A stretch of 63,658 nt of DNA, from the NCBI GenBank assembly GCA_963579025.1, contig CAUZFZ010000044.1:1-63658 (forward strand). Reading direction: 5' to 3'. The position numbers and the translations under genes are program-made. Below, piece by piece: positions 9,401-16,621 of this stretch. Below the pieces are notes generated by a model. The model was given only the letters and a program-made list of their open reading frames with translations. It had not been told where the DNA came from and made no database searches. The DNA comes from CAUZFZ01 sp963579025 (GTDB taxonomy: Bacteria; Planctomycetota; Planctomycetia; Planctomycetales; Planctomycetaceae). Position 1 is the stretch's first letter. Every line of letters begins with the position of its first letter.

Positions 9401-9728
9401 TATCAATCAGCGCATCGAATCGGGACTGGATCTGCACGACGCCGTCATCGCGGCCGGTCGACGTCGGTTTCGGCCGGTACTGCTGACGTCTGTCACAACC
9501 GTCGCCGGGCTGACACCCATCCTGCTGGAGAGATCACTGCAGGCCCAGTATCTGATCCCGATGGCAACCAGCCTGAGCTTCGGCATCATGATGTCGACGG
9601 TCCTGGTCCTGATTCTGGTACCGTCGTTCTACTGCATCTTCGACGTCCTGTTCCGCACGAGTCCGCGATCGAGCGATGATCACAGTGACACGAAACGGAT
9701 TCCAGATGCCGTCGCTGGCGGGCTGTGA
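6498..9728 (+). CDS. RND efflux transporter, permease subunit
   Basis: A 1076-residue inner-membrane pump of the AcrB/HAE1 superfamily. It has the classic start (a transmembrane helix at about 13-32, then REEFPEFE), the PYPGASPEEVEEGI periplasmic motif, and two sets of membrane helices (about 330-560 and 890-1050). LGIVVDDAIVIGENI in the first half holds the two Asp residues expected for proton relay. The second half repeats this with GVVVNDSIVLIDF. It would export small molecules with proton influx. Pumps of this type normally need a periplasmic adaptor and a TolC-like channel; neither is adjacent, so partners must come from elsewhere. The gene is transcribed away from the FixL-like kinase with about 160 bp between. 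Confidence 0.93.
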   Translation: MRTLVRWAVHNSPGMNVLMLALLIIGGVCLANMRREEFPEFELEMILVSVPYPGASPEEVEEGICLKIEEAVRSVDGIKKQTSIAGEGFANVMLEISTSVDDVQRVLNEVRSEVDRIPSFPELAEDAEIQQLTMRSAAIRVTVLGPETDDPEAELKLRHVAEAVRDEFIALPSVTQASLLGVRDYQIDVEISESTLRKHGLTLTQVADLLRRENLELPGGLLKAESGRILLRARNKHVTGEQIAKIPLVTRPGGVVLTVGDLGTVQDEFADTVAISRVDGKPGMVISVNKTSNEDLITVVREVRDRLPEIDVPPGYSLVPWNDKSVAVEDRMDLLSHNGLQGLLLVFLMLGVFLEIRLAFWVAMGIPISVFGACIFLQFGGETLNMLSMFAFLMALGIVVDDAIVIGENIYAHREQGKPFLQAAVDGTVEVFPSVLGSVLTSIIAFMPLMFVSGVMGKFIGVLPVTIIAMLIISLFESVFILPAHLAHPDGRLFRIIGLVMYPLMPVLWLFNWLNRQSAAGLNWFIERVYVRLVEFLIRYPGIIVASAIAVLIVSVGFVQSGLLPFVIFPKLDRNDIQAKITFQNGTPAAITDAATQKLEDSIREVTSRYRTPDGKPILKTVYRTVGTAESNPMGPQDQTSGSHIGAVVVELVDTGDRPVLSSELQAQWRAAAGEFAGADSLIFDSISHGPGGKPIEFKLVAKSEAIEQLESAVDECKNRLREYPGVYDVTDDATPGKYEFQIRIKERARAMGIPLAQLAETVRASYYGAEVMRLQRGRHEVKLMVRYPEAERASLGDFDQIRVRTADGSEYPITELAEVTVARGATEINRINQMRSITVSADIDESNADANAADTVTSLRKNFVPGLIERHPGIHVRWEGQEEERRESMQSLVAGLAAALVGMYILLVLQFRSYLQPFLIMMIIPFGCIGAILGHFFMGLPVTMFSMFGLVALTGVVVNDSIVLIDFINQRIESGLDLHDAVIAAGRRRFRPVLLTSVTTVAGLTPILLERSLQAQYLIPMATSLSFGIMMSTVLVLILVPSFYCIFDVLFRTSPRSSDDHSDTKRIPDAVAGGL

Positions 9729-9759
9729 TTTGAACGGCTTAGGTTCGACCGTGAATTAA

Positions 9760-9822
9760 GTGTCACATTGTCGTCTTTCGCTCCGCGAAAGAACGCTCTT
9801 TCGCGGAGCGAAAGGCGACACT
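9760..9822. terminator. palindrome between convergent genes
   Basis: GTGTCA, then CTTTCGCTCCGCGAAAG, pair with CTTTCGCGGAGCGAAAG and TGACACT-like sequence across a loop of a few bases. It lies between the RND stop (9728) and the stop of the convergent cytochrome gene (9840), so a bidirectional terminator role is plausible. It belongs to the family at 978-1033. No U-tract is obvious, so an intrinsic-terminator call is tentative. Confidence 0.55.
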
Positions 9823-9839
9823 CAATGATCGAACGATCC

Positions 9840-12476
9840 TTACTGACTCTCGGTGCGAGTCAACTGCACGAGGTCGCTGGTCACGATTGCCGTGATCAGG
9901 CTGGTCCAGGTTCCACCGTTCTTCTGTGACGATTTGTGGACGCGGTCGATGATCGGCGCATCCTCTGCAACCAGCGGACGTCCCAGCGAAAACTGGGCGA
10001 CCTTCCAGGTCAGCGACTCACGAATTCGATCGCTGCCCGCGAGCAGGTTCATCAGTTCGGCTGAGGTCTTATAGGCAACCGGTTTTGCGTCGCCCGGAAA
10101 CAGGATCTCTCCATCCTCTCGCAGACGATTTCCGTGTTCGTCTTTCTCGTGAAACTTCCCCAGGCCATCGAATTTTTCGAGTCCGAAGGCGAGTGGTTCG
10201 AAGCGGGCATGGCATCCGCCGCAGGACACATTGGCGATGCGAGCCTCAGCAATGCCGCGTTGAGTCAGGCCGGTCTTTGTGGGCACGGGAGTTGTATCGA
10301 CGCACGGCGGCGGATCTTTAACGACGCCACGTAGCAGGTCGTGCAGTACGAACAGCCCGCGCGTGACCATTGAGGCTTCGTCGCCACCGACGGTTAAAAC
10401 GCTTCCCTGGGTCAACAGGCCGCCGCGGCCCGGGACTTCAGAAAGGTCGGTGACGCCCGAGTCTTGAGTCTTGAGGCCGTAGTGCTGTGCCAGTCTGGGT
10501 GTCACGAAAGTGACCTGTGCGTTCAGGAGGTCGGACAATGGCCGCTTCTGTTTCCAGACCACTTCTGTGAAGAACGCCCGCGTTTCATCGCGCATGTCGC
10601 GAGCCAGTTGATCATCCCAATCGGGGAACCGCTTTCGATTGGGACTCATGTTGTCCAACCGGCCGAGATTCAGCCATTCGTCCACGAACTGCACTGACCG
10701 CTTGATGGCTCGCGGATCCTGCAACAGGCGCTGTGCCTGCTGCGCGATGACCGAGCTGTCCGACAGCTTTCCGTCGTCGGCCGCTTTCAGCAGTTCGGCG
10801 TCCGGCGGTCCACCCTGGATGATGTAACTCAGTCGCGACGCCAGCTCATACTGTCCGACCGGCCAGGCCGTTCCGTCGCCTCGCTGATTCTCGATGCGAT
10901 AAATGAACCGCGGTGACTGCAGCATGGCTTCCAGTATGAATGACACGCTTTCGTCGAATCCGCCGCCCGCACTGGCAACTGTCGACGAGATACCGCGGAA
11001 ATTGGTGATCTCCTGATCGTCCAGCGGTCCGCGGAACAACCACTTGCCCATCTTTGACACCAGGTCGCGCATCTGGTCGTCCTCAAGCCGACGACTCTTT
11101 GAAAACTGTGCGGCAAAGGCGCCAACGTCCATGCGACTGACGATGATCTCGGCCAGTTGCGCGTAGGCTCCGACGCGCTTCAGGTCGATGTTCAGGTTGT
11201 AGGCCGTATTACTGAAGCCATCGGCGCGCAGATCAGGCGGTAACAGATCACGCGCTTCTTTTTCAATGTCGACGCCCACGGCGCTGCGAACGGTTTCGGT
11301 GTACTCGGCGAGTGTGAGCCGCTGGATCCAGATGCCCGTCGCTCGGTTGTCGTGCGCGTAGACCGCCGGGTCGATCATGCCTCCGGACCATGACGCGCCG
11401 GACTCGATCCACTGACTCAGCAGCTTCTTTTCGTCGTCAGACAGAGGCGGCCGTTTCTTCGGCATCTCGTTGGACTCGACCAGGTCCCACAGCAGGCTCT
11501 CGGTCAGCTTGCCGGCCACAACGGCCTTTCCACTTCCACCACCGGCCAGCAAGGCGTCTTTGCGGGACAGATCGAGTCCGCCTTTTTTCGATACGGAATC
11601 GTGACACTCAAGACACTGCCGGGACAGCAGCGGCGCGATCTTCGTCGCGAAGAGTCGAGCACCTGGATCCGAGTTCTGAGCGAGCGAACCTGACGATGCC
11701 TGCGATCCGGCTTTGAAGTTCTGTCCAACTTCCTGTGGTGACAGATCGCGGCTGTAAATTGCGACCAGGAAGAAAGTGCCCAGCCACGGACGGTCGCCAG
11801 TGACTTCATTGGCCAGACCCAGTTTGAGTGATGGTTGCCAGACACTGGTCGCTCCGGCAACTGTCTGCTCGTCCCGCTTTCGGCCGTTGAGATAGAGTCT
11901 TGTCTGACCGCCGCGATCTCGTGTGTAAACAATGTGGGTCAGTTGCGTCGTGACACTCCGGCGTTCTGAATTCAACGACGGGATCCCGTTTGTACTGGTG
12001 CGACTTGTGCGAAACCGCACTTCCAGGTGGTCGCTCTCCTGCCCCAGCGTGAAGTTTCGTTCGTTCGGATTACGAGACATCGTGACAATACGAGCCGGGC
12101 CCTCCTGACTTGTATTCGCCGGACGGATCCATGCCTCGATCGTGATCTCCCCGGACTTCCGGATTGCCTGCGCCAGCCGCGTTGCTGGCTTGTCCGTTTG
12201 AATGGCCGTCTTGCTCAACACCTGCAGTGACCCGTTGGAGCGTCGTACCGCTTTACTGTCTGCGATGCGCAGGTCCAACGCTGGTCCGACTCCGGAGCGG
12301 TCCTTGATCAGTGGGCCGCCCGATTCACTGAAGTCGTACAGGACCAGCAGACCGCCACTGACTCGTCCTGGCGTTGATTCCTGTGCCCGCGCGGTTCGTT
12401 CACTGCGGCCCCCGGTCAAAAGGCACACAATCACGACGAATCCAGCACAGGTGATTGAACAGGAAGTTTTCATCAT
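9840..12476 (-). CDS. LamG-PSCyt1-DUF1587/1592/1588/1585 cytochrome protein
   Basis: An 878-residue secreted protein. A signal peptide covers about 1-35. A LamG-like domain (about 60-250; ITIEAWIRP, TRLYLNGRK) is followed by a planctomycete cytochrome c domain with haem motif CLECH. Next come blocks matching DUF1587 (RLTLAEYTETVRSAVG), DUF1592 (QFVDEWLNLGRLDNM), DUF1588 (PVPTKTGLTQRG, CGGCHARFEPLAFGLE) and DUF1585 (LTWKVAQFSLGRPL). Such proteins are abundant in planctomycetes and thought to act in the periplasm, perhaps in polysaccharide breakdown; the chemistry is unknown. They are usually followed by a DUF1552 gene, which is absent here. Start ATG 12476 (or 12473) has GAGGAG just upstream. 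Confidence 0.87.
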   Translation of the reverse strand: MMKTSCSITCAGFVVIVCLLTGGRSERTARAQESTPGRVSGGLLVLYDFSESGGPLIKDRSGVGPALDLRIADSKAVRRSNGSLQVLSKTAIQTDKPATRLAQAIRKSGEITIEAWIRPANTSQEGPARIVTMSRNPNERNFTLGQESDHLEVRFRTSRTSTNGIPSLNSERRSVTTQLTHIVYTRDRGGQTRLYLNGRKRDEQTVAGATSVWQPSLKLGLANEVTGDRPWLGTFFLVAIYSRDLSPQEVGQNFKAGSQASSGSLAQNSDPGARLFATKIAPLLSRQCLECHDSVSKKGGLDLSRKDALLAGGGSGKAVVAGKLTESLLWDLVESNEMPKKRPPLSDDEKKLLSQWIESGASWSGGMIDPAVYAHDNRATGIWIQRLTLAEYTETVRSAVGVDIEKEARDLLPPDLRADGFSNTAYNLNIDLKRVGAYAQLAEIIVSRMDVGAFAAQFSKSRRLEDDQMRDLVSKMGKWLFRGPLDDQEITNFRGISSTVASAGGGFDESVSFILEAMLQSPRFIYRIENQRGDGTAWPVGQYELASRLSYIIQGGPPDAELLKAADDGKLSDSSVIAQQAQRLLQDPRAIKRSVQFVDEWLNLGRLDNMSPNRKRFPDWDDQLARDMRDETRAFFTEVVWKQKRPLSDLLNAQVTFVTPRLAQHYGLKTQDSGVTDLSEVPGRGGLLTQGSVLTVGGDEASMVTRGLFVLHDLLRGVVKDPPPCVDTTPVPTKTGLTQRGIAEARIANVSCGGCHARFEPLAFGLEKFDGLGKFHEKDEHGNRLREDGEILFPGDAKPVAYKTSAELMNLLAGSDRIRESLTWKVAQFSLGRPLVAEDAPIIDRVHKSSQKNGGTWTSLITAIVTSDLVQLTRTESQ

Positions 12477-12650
12477 CCGCTCCTCGGCCGACCCGATTTC
12501 AGGAATGACCGCGCGATGGCTCAGCAATAACCGAGATCGCACGCCGGTCACGGCACGTGAGTCAGATTACTGGCTGCCATGCAGAGCTCGAAAGCGTACG
12601 TCACGATCTCTGGTGTTAGAGCAATTCCAGAATTGGTTTTCCGTCACGAT

Positions 12651-12716
12651 ACAAGCCCGAAGCGCAAGCGAGTGAATCCCGTACAACAGATTCACTCGCT
12701 TGCGCTTCGGGCTTGT
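12651..12716. repeat. 28-bp-arm perfect palindrome (ACAAGCCCGAAGCGC family)
   Basis: Arms at 12651-12678 and 12689-12716 are exact reverse complements, running from ACAAGCCCGAAGCGCAAG to GAGTGAATC, with a 10-nt loop. It lies just beyond the stop of the ABC permease gene and could terminate that operon. A second copy with a different loop is at 27611-27685. Confidence 0.8.
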
Positions 12717-12740
12717 TTGAAAACCGACGTTGAGCATGTT

Positions 12741-14972
12741 CTAGACCATTTCCCTGCGAGGCCAATAGCGCCACGCGAGTCCGGTTGCAGAGAGGCCAAT
12801 GATCAGACCCACGGCAGTCGGGATCAGCAGCATGTTCGAATCGAGCGGTCGTTCCTGGAGCATCAACACCGTGCTGAGCTGCCAGACAAGCAGCAACACG
12901 ATGCCAATCAGAATTGTCACCCATGTGCGATGAATCAGGATGATCCACAGACCGACTCCGTAAAGCAGTGGTCCGATGGATGCGAACAATGCGGCGATCG
13001 CCAGGGTCGTCGCACCGTATCCGCTGGCGAAGGCCAGTCCGGTTGCCAGGCAAAACACAAGTACAAAGACCGGTGCCAGATCGAGCGCGACGGACTGGAA
13101 CAGCATGCGACGCAGGGCATTCCGAGAGACGGGACGCAGAAGTTCCAGACTCATTACGCTCATCCGGTTGCGCCAGCCTCCCACAACGAGCACTCCGGGG
13201 ATCAGCCCGACCATGCACAGTGGGGCCGCGGCGATCTTCAGAAACGCGCGACCATCCCATGGCGTACCACTGATAAGAGAGCCGCTTTGGGCCATACAAG
13301 CCCCGAGGAAAACCGTGATCACACCAAACACAAGCAGGAACCGGGGATTCAGACCGCTTCCGGCGCGCAGCAGGGCCAGTTGTCGTTGATTGCGAGCGAC
13401 GGGCAGCGAGCGAAGTTTCGCATCCAGATCGGCCGGCAGATCAACGATCTTAATGCCACCGGATTCCTGCCTCTTCTGCTGCAGCCGTTGCACACGCTGC
13501 TGCTGGGCCTGAATCAAGTCCGAGAAGCCAGCCACGGAAGCCATGCCGCTCTCCATGGCCTGGCTGGTGAGTTTTCTAACGCTTGAGGGAACTCGCGCAA
13601 GAACGACAAGCGACCCGACTATCAACAGTGTGGCAAACAGAAGGAAGTCGCCTGCCAGCCATGCGTCAAACCAGTGGGGCAGGAAACCGAAACTCATCAT
13701 CATTAGCCCGGGACCTCCGCCCAGCATGACGCTTGCGGCCACAGTGCGCCAGCTCTGTGCGTCGTGTGATCCGGCTGGCTTCACGGCCGAGAAGACAAGA
13801 GCGAACGCACTGACGAACACCAGACACAGCGACACCGCCGACAGAAAATCTGACCTGTGATAGAGAAGTAAAACCAGGCAAATCAGGATCGAGACTCCGG
13901 AGATGATTCCGGCCGCGCAAAGATGAAACCGATGAAACTGTGGAGTTGTCGCGGCGACGCTGCACAGCAGGCTGCACACCAACTGATAAACGACGGCTAA
14001 TACAGTGACTAACAGGATCAGCACCACCAGCCGGCATGTATCGATCCGAGTCGAATCGTACGTTCCGCGTCGAACCGAGGCGTCGGGCAGTAGTTCGCGA
14101 CAAAGTCCAAGTACATTCTGATACGGACGACTATGCGGCACGTAGAGGGTCCGGAGATTCGGCATCGACTGCAGTTGCGCGACGTTCTCCTCCGTCACTG
14201 ACTTTTCCGCGGCTCCGACAATCATGTCGATCGCAAGAGTTTCGACCTGTGGCAACGTCGAGACTGCCCGTATTGCCTGGCCAGTCACCTGTTCGAAATC
14301 AACCAGAATGAGCGTGCGAAGTTCTGGCAGTCCGGCCAGATGTTGCAATTCTTCGTCCATATGCCAGCTCGAACGCCAGGTCGACGGGTTTGCAGTGGTT
14401 CCCCGTCGCTGCAGATACGTTCCTGACAGATCGAGCTTCTTGAGACGGCGCAGACCTGTGAGTGCAGCAAGAACGGGCGGTCGATCCGCGCTTTCAGGCG
14501 ACACGAAGCTGCGCGCCATAGCCAGTTCTTCGAGTTGATGAATTGATCCGATGATCTGCAGATTCTCGGGCGCAATGATCATGCCCTCGACCGAGAGTCG
14601 ACGCAGGCGGGTGCATTCCGGCAGCAGTGAAATCAAACCTCCCGGCGGGGTTTCATAGGACACGACATGCCCGTTCTGCTGAAACTGCAGGGAAGATTGC
14701 ATTGTCCATCGCGCATCGATGCGGAGTTCCTCGACATTCGCCAGTCTCGCTTTAACCGCAGCGAGGCCATCTGATTTGTAGAGCCCTACCAGAGCCTCGG
14801 CCCCGAGAGAATTGTCCCAACCGACGGTCACAGTCGGATGGCACGGGCGAAACGAGCGATCGCGACGCGACTCGGCGATGGCACCGATGATGAGCAACAG
14901 CCAGAACAGTCCATGCACGAGCGCAACCGGGTTGCGCCAGGTCAGTAGCGCGGCGCGAAGTTGTTTACTCAT
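12741..14972 (-). CDS. ABC transporter membrane protein with leucine-rich repeats
   Basis: A 743-residue membrane protein. One N-terminal helix (about 15-35) is followed by an extracytoplasmic region (about 60-290) holding leucine-rich repeats such as LRRLSVEGM, LKKLDLSGTYL and LRTLILVDF. Several helices follow (about 305-480), then a charged coiled stretch (about 480-550, QAQQQRVQRLQQKRQ), then a final helix group (about 560-740). It overlaps the ABC ATPase gene by 8 bp, so it is the probable permease of that transporter. The permease role is inferred from position and topology; no standard ABC-2 motif is clear. The embedded repeats suggest a ligand- or protein-binding lobe outside the cytoplasm, which is unusual for an ABC permease. 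Confidence 0.7.
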   Translation of the reverse strand: MSKQLRAALLTWRNPVALVHGLFWLLLIIGAIAESRRDRSFRPCHPTVTVGWDNSLGAEALVGLYKSDGLAAVKARLANVEELRIDARWTMQSSLQFQQNGHVVSYETPPGGLISLLPECTRLRRLSVEGMIIAPENLQIIGSIHQLEELAMARSFVSPESADRPPVLAALTGLRRLKKLDLSGTYLQRRGTTANPSTWRSSWHMDEELQHLAGLPELRTLILVDFEQVTGQAIRAVSTLPQVETLAIDMIVGAAEKSVTEENVAQLQSMPNLRTLYVPHSRPYQNVLGLCRELLPDASVRRGTYDSTRIDTCRLVVLILLVTVLAVVYQLVCSLLCSVAATTPQFHRFHLCAAGIISGVSILICLVLLLYHRSDFLSAVSLCLVFVSAFALVFSAVKPAGSHDAQSWRTVAASVMLGGGPGLMMMSFGFLPHWFDAWLAGDFLLFATLLIVGSLVVLARVPSSVRKLTSQAMESGMASVAGFSDLIQAQQQRVQRLQQKRQESGGIKIVDLPADLDAKLRSLPVARNQRQLALLRAGSGLNPRFLLVFGVITVFLGACMAQSGSLISGTPWDGRAFLKIAAAPLCMVGLIPGVLVVGGWRNRMSVMSLELLRPVSRNALRRMLFQSVALDLAPVFVLVFCLATGLAFASGYGATTLAIAALFASIGPLLYGVGLWIILIHRTWVTILIGIVLLLVWQLSTVLMLQERPLDSNMLLIPTAVGLIIGLSATGLAWRYWPRREMV

Positions 14973-15846
14973 CGTGCATCTCCAGAAAGATCTCTTCGAG
15001 GTTCAGGTCCTCGACAGAGACGTCGGCATCCCAGCGCGACTTCAAACTGTCGACAAGGGACTCACTGACAGCCGGCACGGCGACCAATGCGTTGCGCCCA
15101 TGCACTTCAGTGCGCAGTGCACCCTCAACCGAAAACGTTTCGGGAAGATCGCTCGATGCCGCGATCCGCAGCCGCTTGACGCGGTCCTTCAGTTGGTCGA
15201 GTTCTTCGAAACAGGAAATTCGTCCTTCCTGCATGACGGCAACGTGCGACGCGACCCGTTCCAGGTCTGACATGATGTGCGTGCTGAACAGCACGGTCGG
15301 AGTCCACTCGTCGTCGGCGTGCAACAATGAACGCAGGAATTGCCGACGACCAATCGGATCAAGGCTGGCAACGGGCTCGTCGAGGATCAGCAGCTCGGGG
15401 CGATGTCCATTCGCCAGGATGATCATCAATCTTTGCAATTGTCCCTGAGACAGCGAACCAACGGTCTGCTTCTCGGGCAGTTCGAAATCATTGACCAGGC
15501 GGTCGGTCAGATCCCAATCCCAGTTGTCGTACCAGGCTGACTGATAGCGAATGGTCTGCCTCAACTTCATCCACGGATACAGCTTGATTTCCTGAGGGAC
15601 ATAGCCAAGCCGTGCTTTGGCGGATTCGCTCAGATCCCAGGGGTCTTCACCCAGGACTTCAGCCTCGCCCGCATCGATCCGCAGCAGGCCCAGCAGACAT
15701 TTGATAAGTGTCGACTTGCCCGTGCCATTCGTGCCGATCAGACCCACCACGGTACCAGGTGGGATTTTCAGATCGACACCATTGAGCACCTGCTTATCTT
15801 TGAAGCTCTTGCGGAGTCCACGCGTTTCGATGGGGAATTCACTCAT
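14965..15846 (-). CDS. ABC transporter ATP-binding protein
   Basis: A 293-residue ATPase. Walker A is GTNGTGKST (residues about 38-46), the signature is LSQGQLQRL (Gln in place of the usual first Gly), Walker B is LLILDEPVASLDP, and the switch His is in STHIMSD. A C-terminal region of about 80 residues follows the nucleotide domain, as in ABC-2 exporters. It overlaps the GntR gene by 4 bp and the permease gene by 8 bp, so the three genes are translationally coupled. This layout matches the Bacillus YtrA/YtrB type of GntR-controlled exporter operon. The substrate is unknown. Confidence 0.92.
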   Translation of the reverse strand: MSEFPIETRGLRKSFKDKQVLNGVDLKIPPGTVVGLIGTNGTGKSTLIKCLLGLLRIDAGEAEVLGEDPWDLSESAKARLGYVPQEIKLYPWMKLRQTIRYQSAWYDNWDWDLTDRLVNDFELPEKQTVGSLSQGQLQRLMIILANGHRPELLILDEPVASLDPIGRRQFLRSLLHADDEWTPTVLFSTHIMSDLERVASHVAVMQEGRISCFEELDQLKDRVKRLRIAASSDLPETFSVEGALRTEVHGRNALVAVPAVSESLVDSLKSRWDADVSVEDLNLEEIFLEMHDE

Positions 15847-16238
15847 GAGCGTCGCTCCCTGAGGACGGATTTCACGACTGCGATAATCTGCTCGTCCGTG
15901 AGTCCCAGTTGCTGCGCTCGTGTGACCATGGGATCCACAAGCGGCTTCAGTTGCTGTTGCCGGTCTTTGACGCGGCCGCTGGATTCACGTTGTCTGACGC
16001 GCATGCCCTTGCCGCGGACACGCTCCAGGATCCCATCCGCCTCCAGGCGGGCGTAGGCCTTCGAGACGGTCATCATGTTGACTTCGAGATCAGCCCCCAG
16101 TTGCCGCACGCTGGGTAGCAGGTCACCGGAAGTAAGCCGACCGCTGCCGATCATGGCCTGAACCTGGTCCATAATCTGGCGGTAGATAGGCACACCCGAA
16201 GACGGGTGAATCTCAAATTGGACGGAGCTGTCTTGCAT
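15843..16238 (-). CDS. GntR-family regulator (YtrA subfamily)
   Basis: A 131-residue regulator. A winged helix-turn-helix of GntR type covers about 10-75 (GVPIYRQIMDQVQAMI, LLPSVRQLGADLEVNMMTVSKAYARLEADG). A short helical tail follows rather than a FadR or aminotransferase effector domain. The length and tail fit the YtrA subgroup that controls adjacent ABC transporters. ATG 16238 is chosen because the protein-like sequence begins there and GTGAGA lies just upstream. It likely represses its own operon through the palindrome at 16241-16262, which sits 2 nt upstream of the start codon. Confidence 0.88.
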   Translation of the reverse strand: MQDSSVQFEIHPSSGVPIYRQIMDQVQAMIGSGRLTSGDLLPSVRQLGADLEVNMMTVSKAYARLEADGILERVRGKGMRVRQRESSGRVKDRQQQLKPLVDPMVTRAQQLGLTDEQIIAVVKSVLRERRS

Positions 16239-16240
16239 TA

Positions 16241-16262
16241 GTGTCTCACGATAGTAATACAC
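16241..16262 (-). promoter_or_regulatory. candidate operator of the GntR-like regulator
   Basis: GTGTCTCA and TAATACAC flank a 6-nt spacer, an imperfect palindrome (GTGTxTxA on both strands). Known YtrA-type operators have a similar GTGTA...TACAC form. On the minus strand it overlaps a -10-like TATTACTAT, with TTGCGC upstream, directly before the ATG at 16238. Binding is inferred. Confidence 0.45.
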
Positions 16263-16621
16263 ATGGCGCAATGCAAGGCACCTGGCAGGCTTCGATGTAT
16301 TTCGTTGAGGTCGGCTCGGGGTGTGCGGCCTGAGGAGTTACGGGCATGTGCCCACAGCGGCCACAAGCCGGCTCGTTGATGGCGGGCCTGGCGAAGCGTA
16401 AAGGCGCCAGTGCCGTAGTCGATCACCGGATTGTCACAATGATGTAAGTCAGTACTTATTTGCATGTTTCTTTGATAGGGTCTCTATGTCCGTTTGCGAT
16501 TGTGAAAATTGTGGACAGTCCCTGTGTTTTTGTTGTGGCTGTCCTGTCAACCCTAAACAGCGGTGCAGAAGTAGGGATAGCGAGAACACTGTGCGGTTCG
16601 CACATTTGACTGGGCTCACAC
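16263..16621. other. divergent intergenic region
   Basis: About 360 bp between the GntR operon and the cyclase gene. I see no reliable gene. A TTGCAT near 16461 followed about 17 nt later by TCTATG could serve as a weak plus-strand promoter for the cyclase. A small cysteine-rich open frame at 16486-16683 overlaps the cyclase start and is probably not coding. Confidence 0.3.

Noticed and set aside
12579..13586. 335-codon plus-strand frame opposite the permease end
   Set aside because: It spans the palindromic repeat and the end of a real minus-strand gene, and has no recognisable motif.
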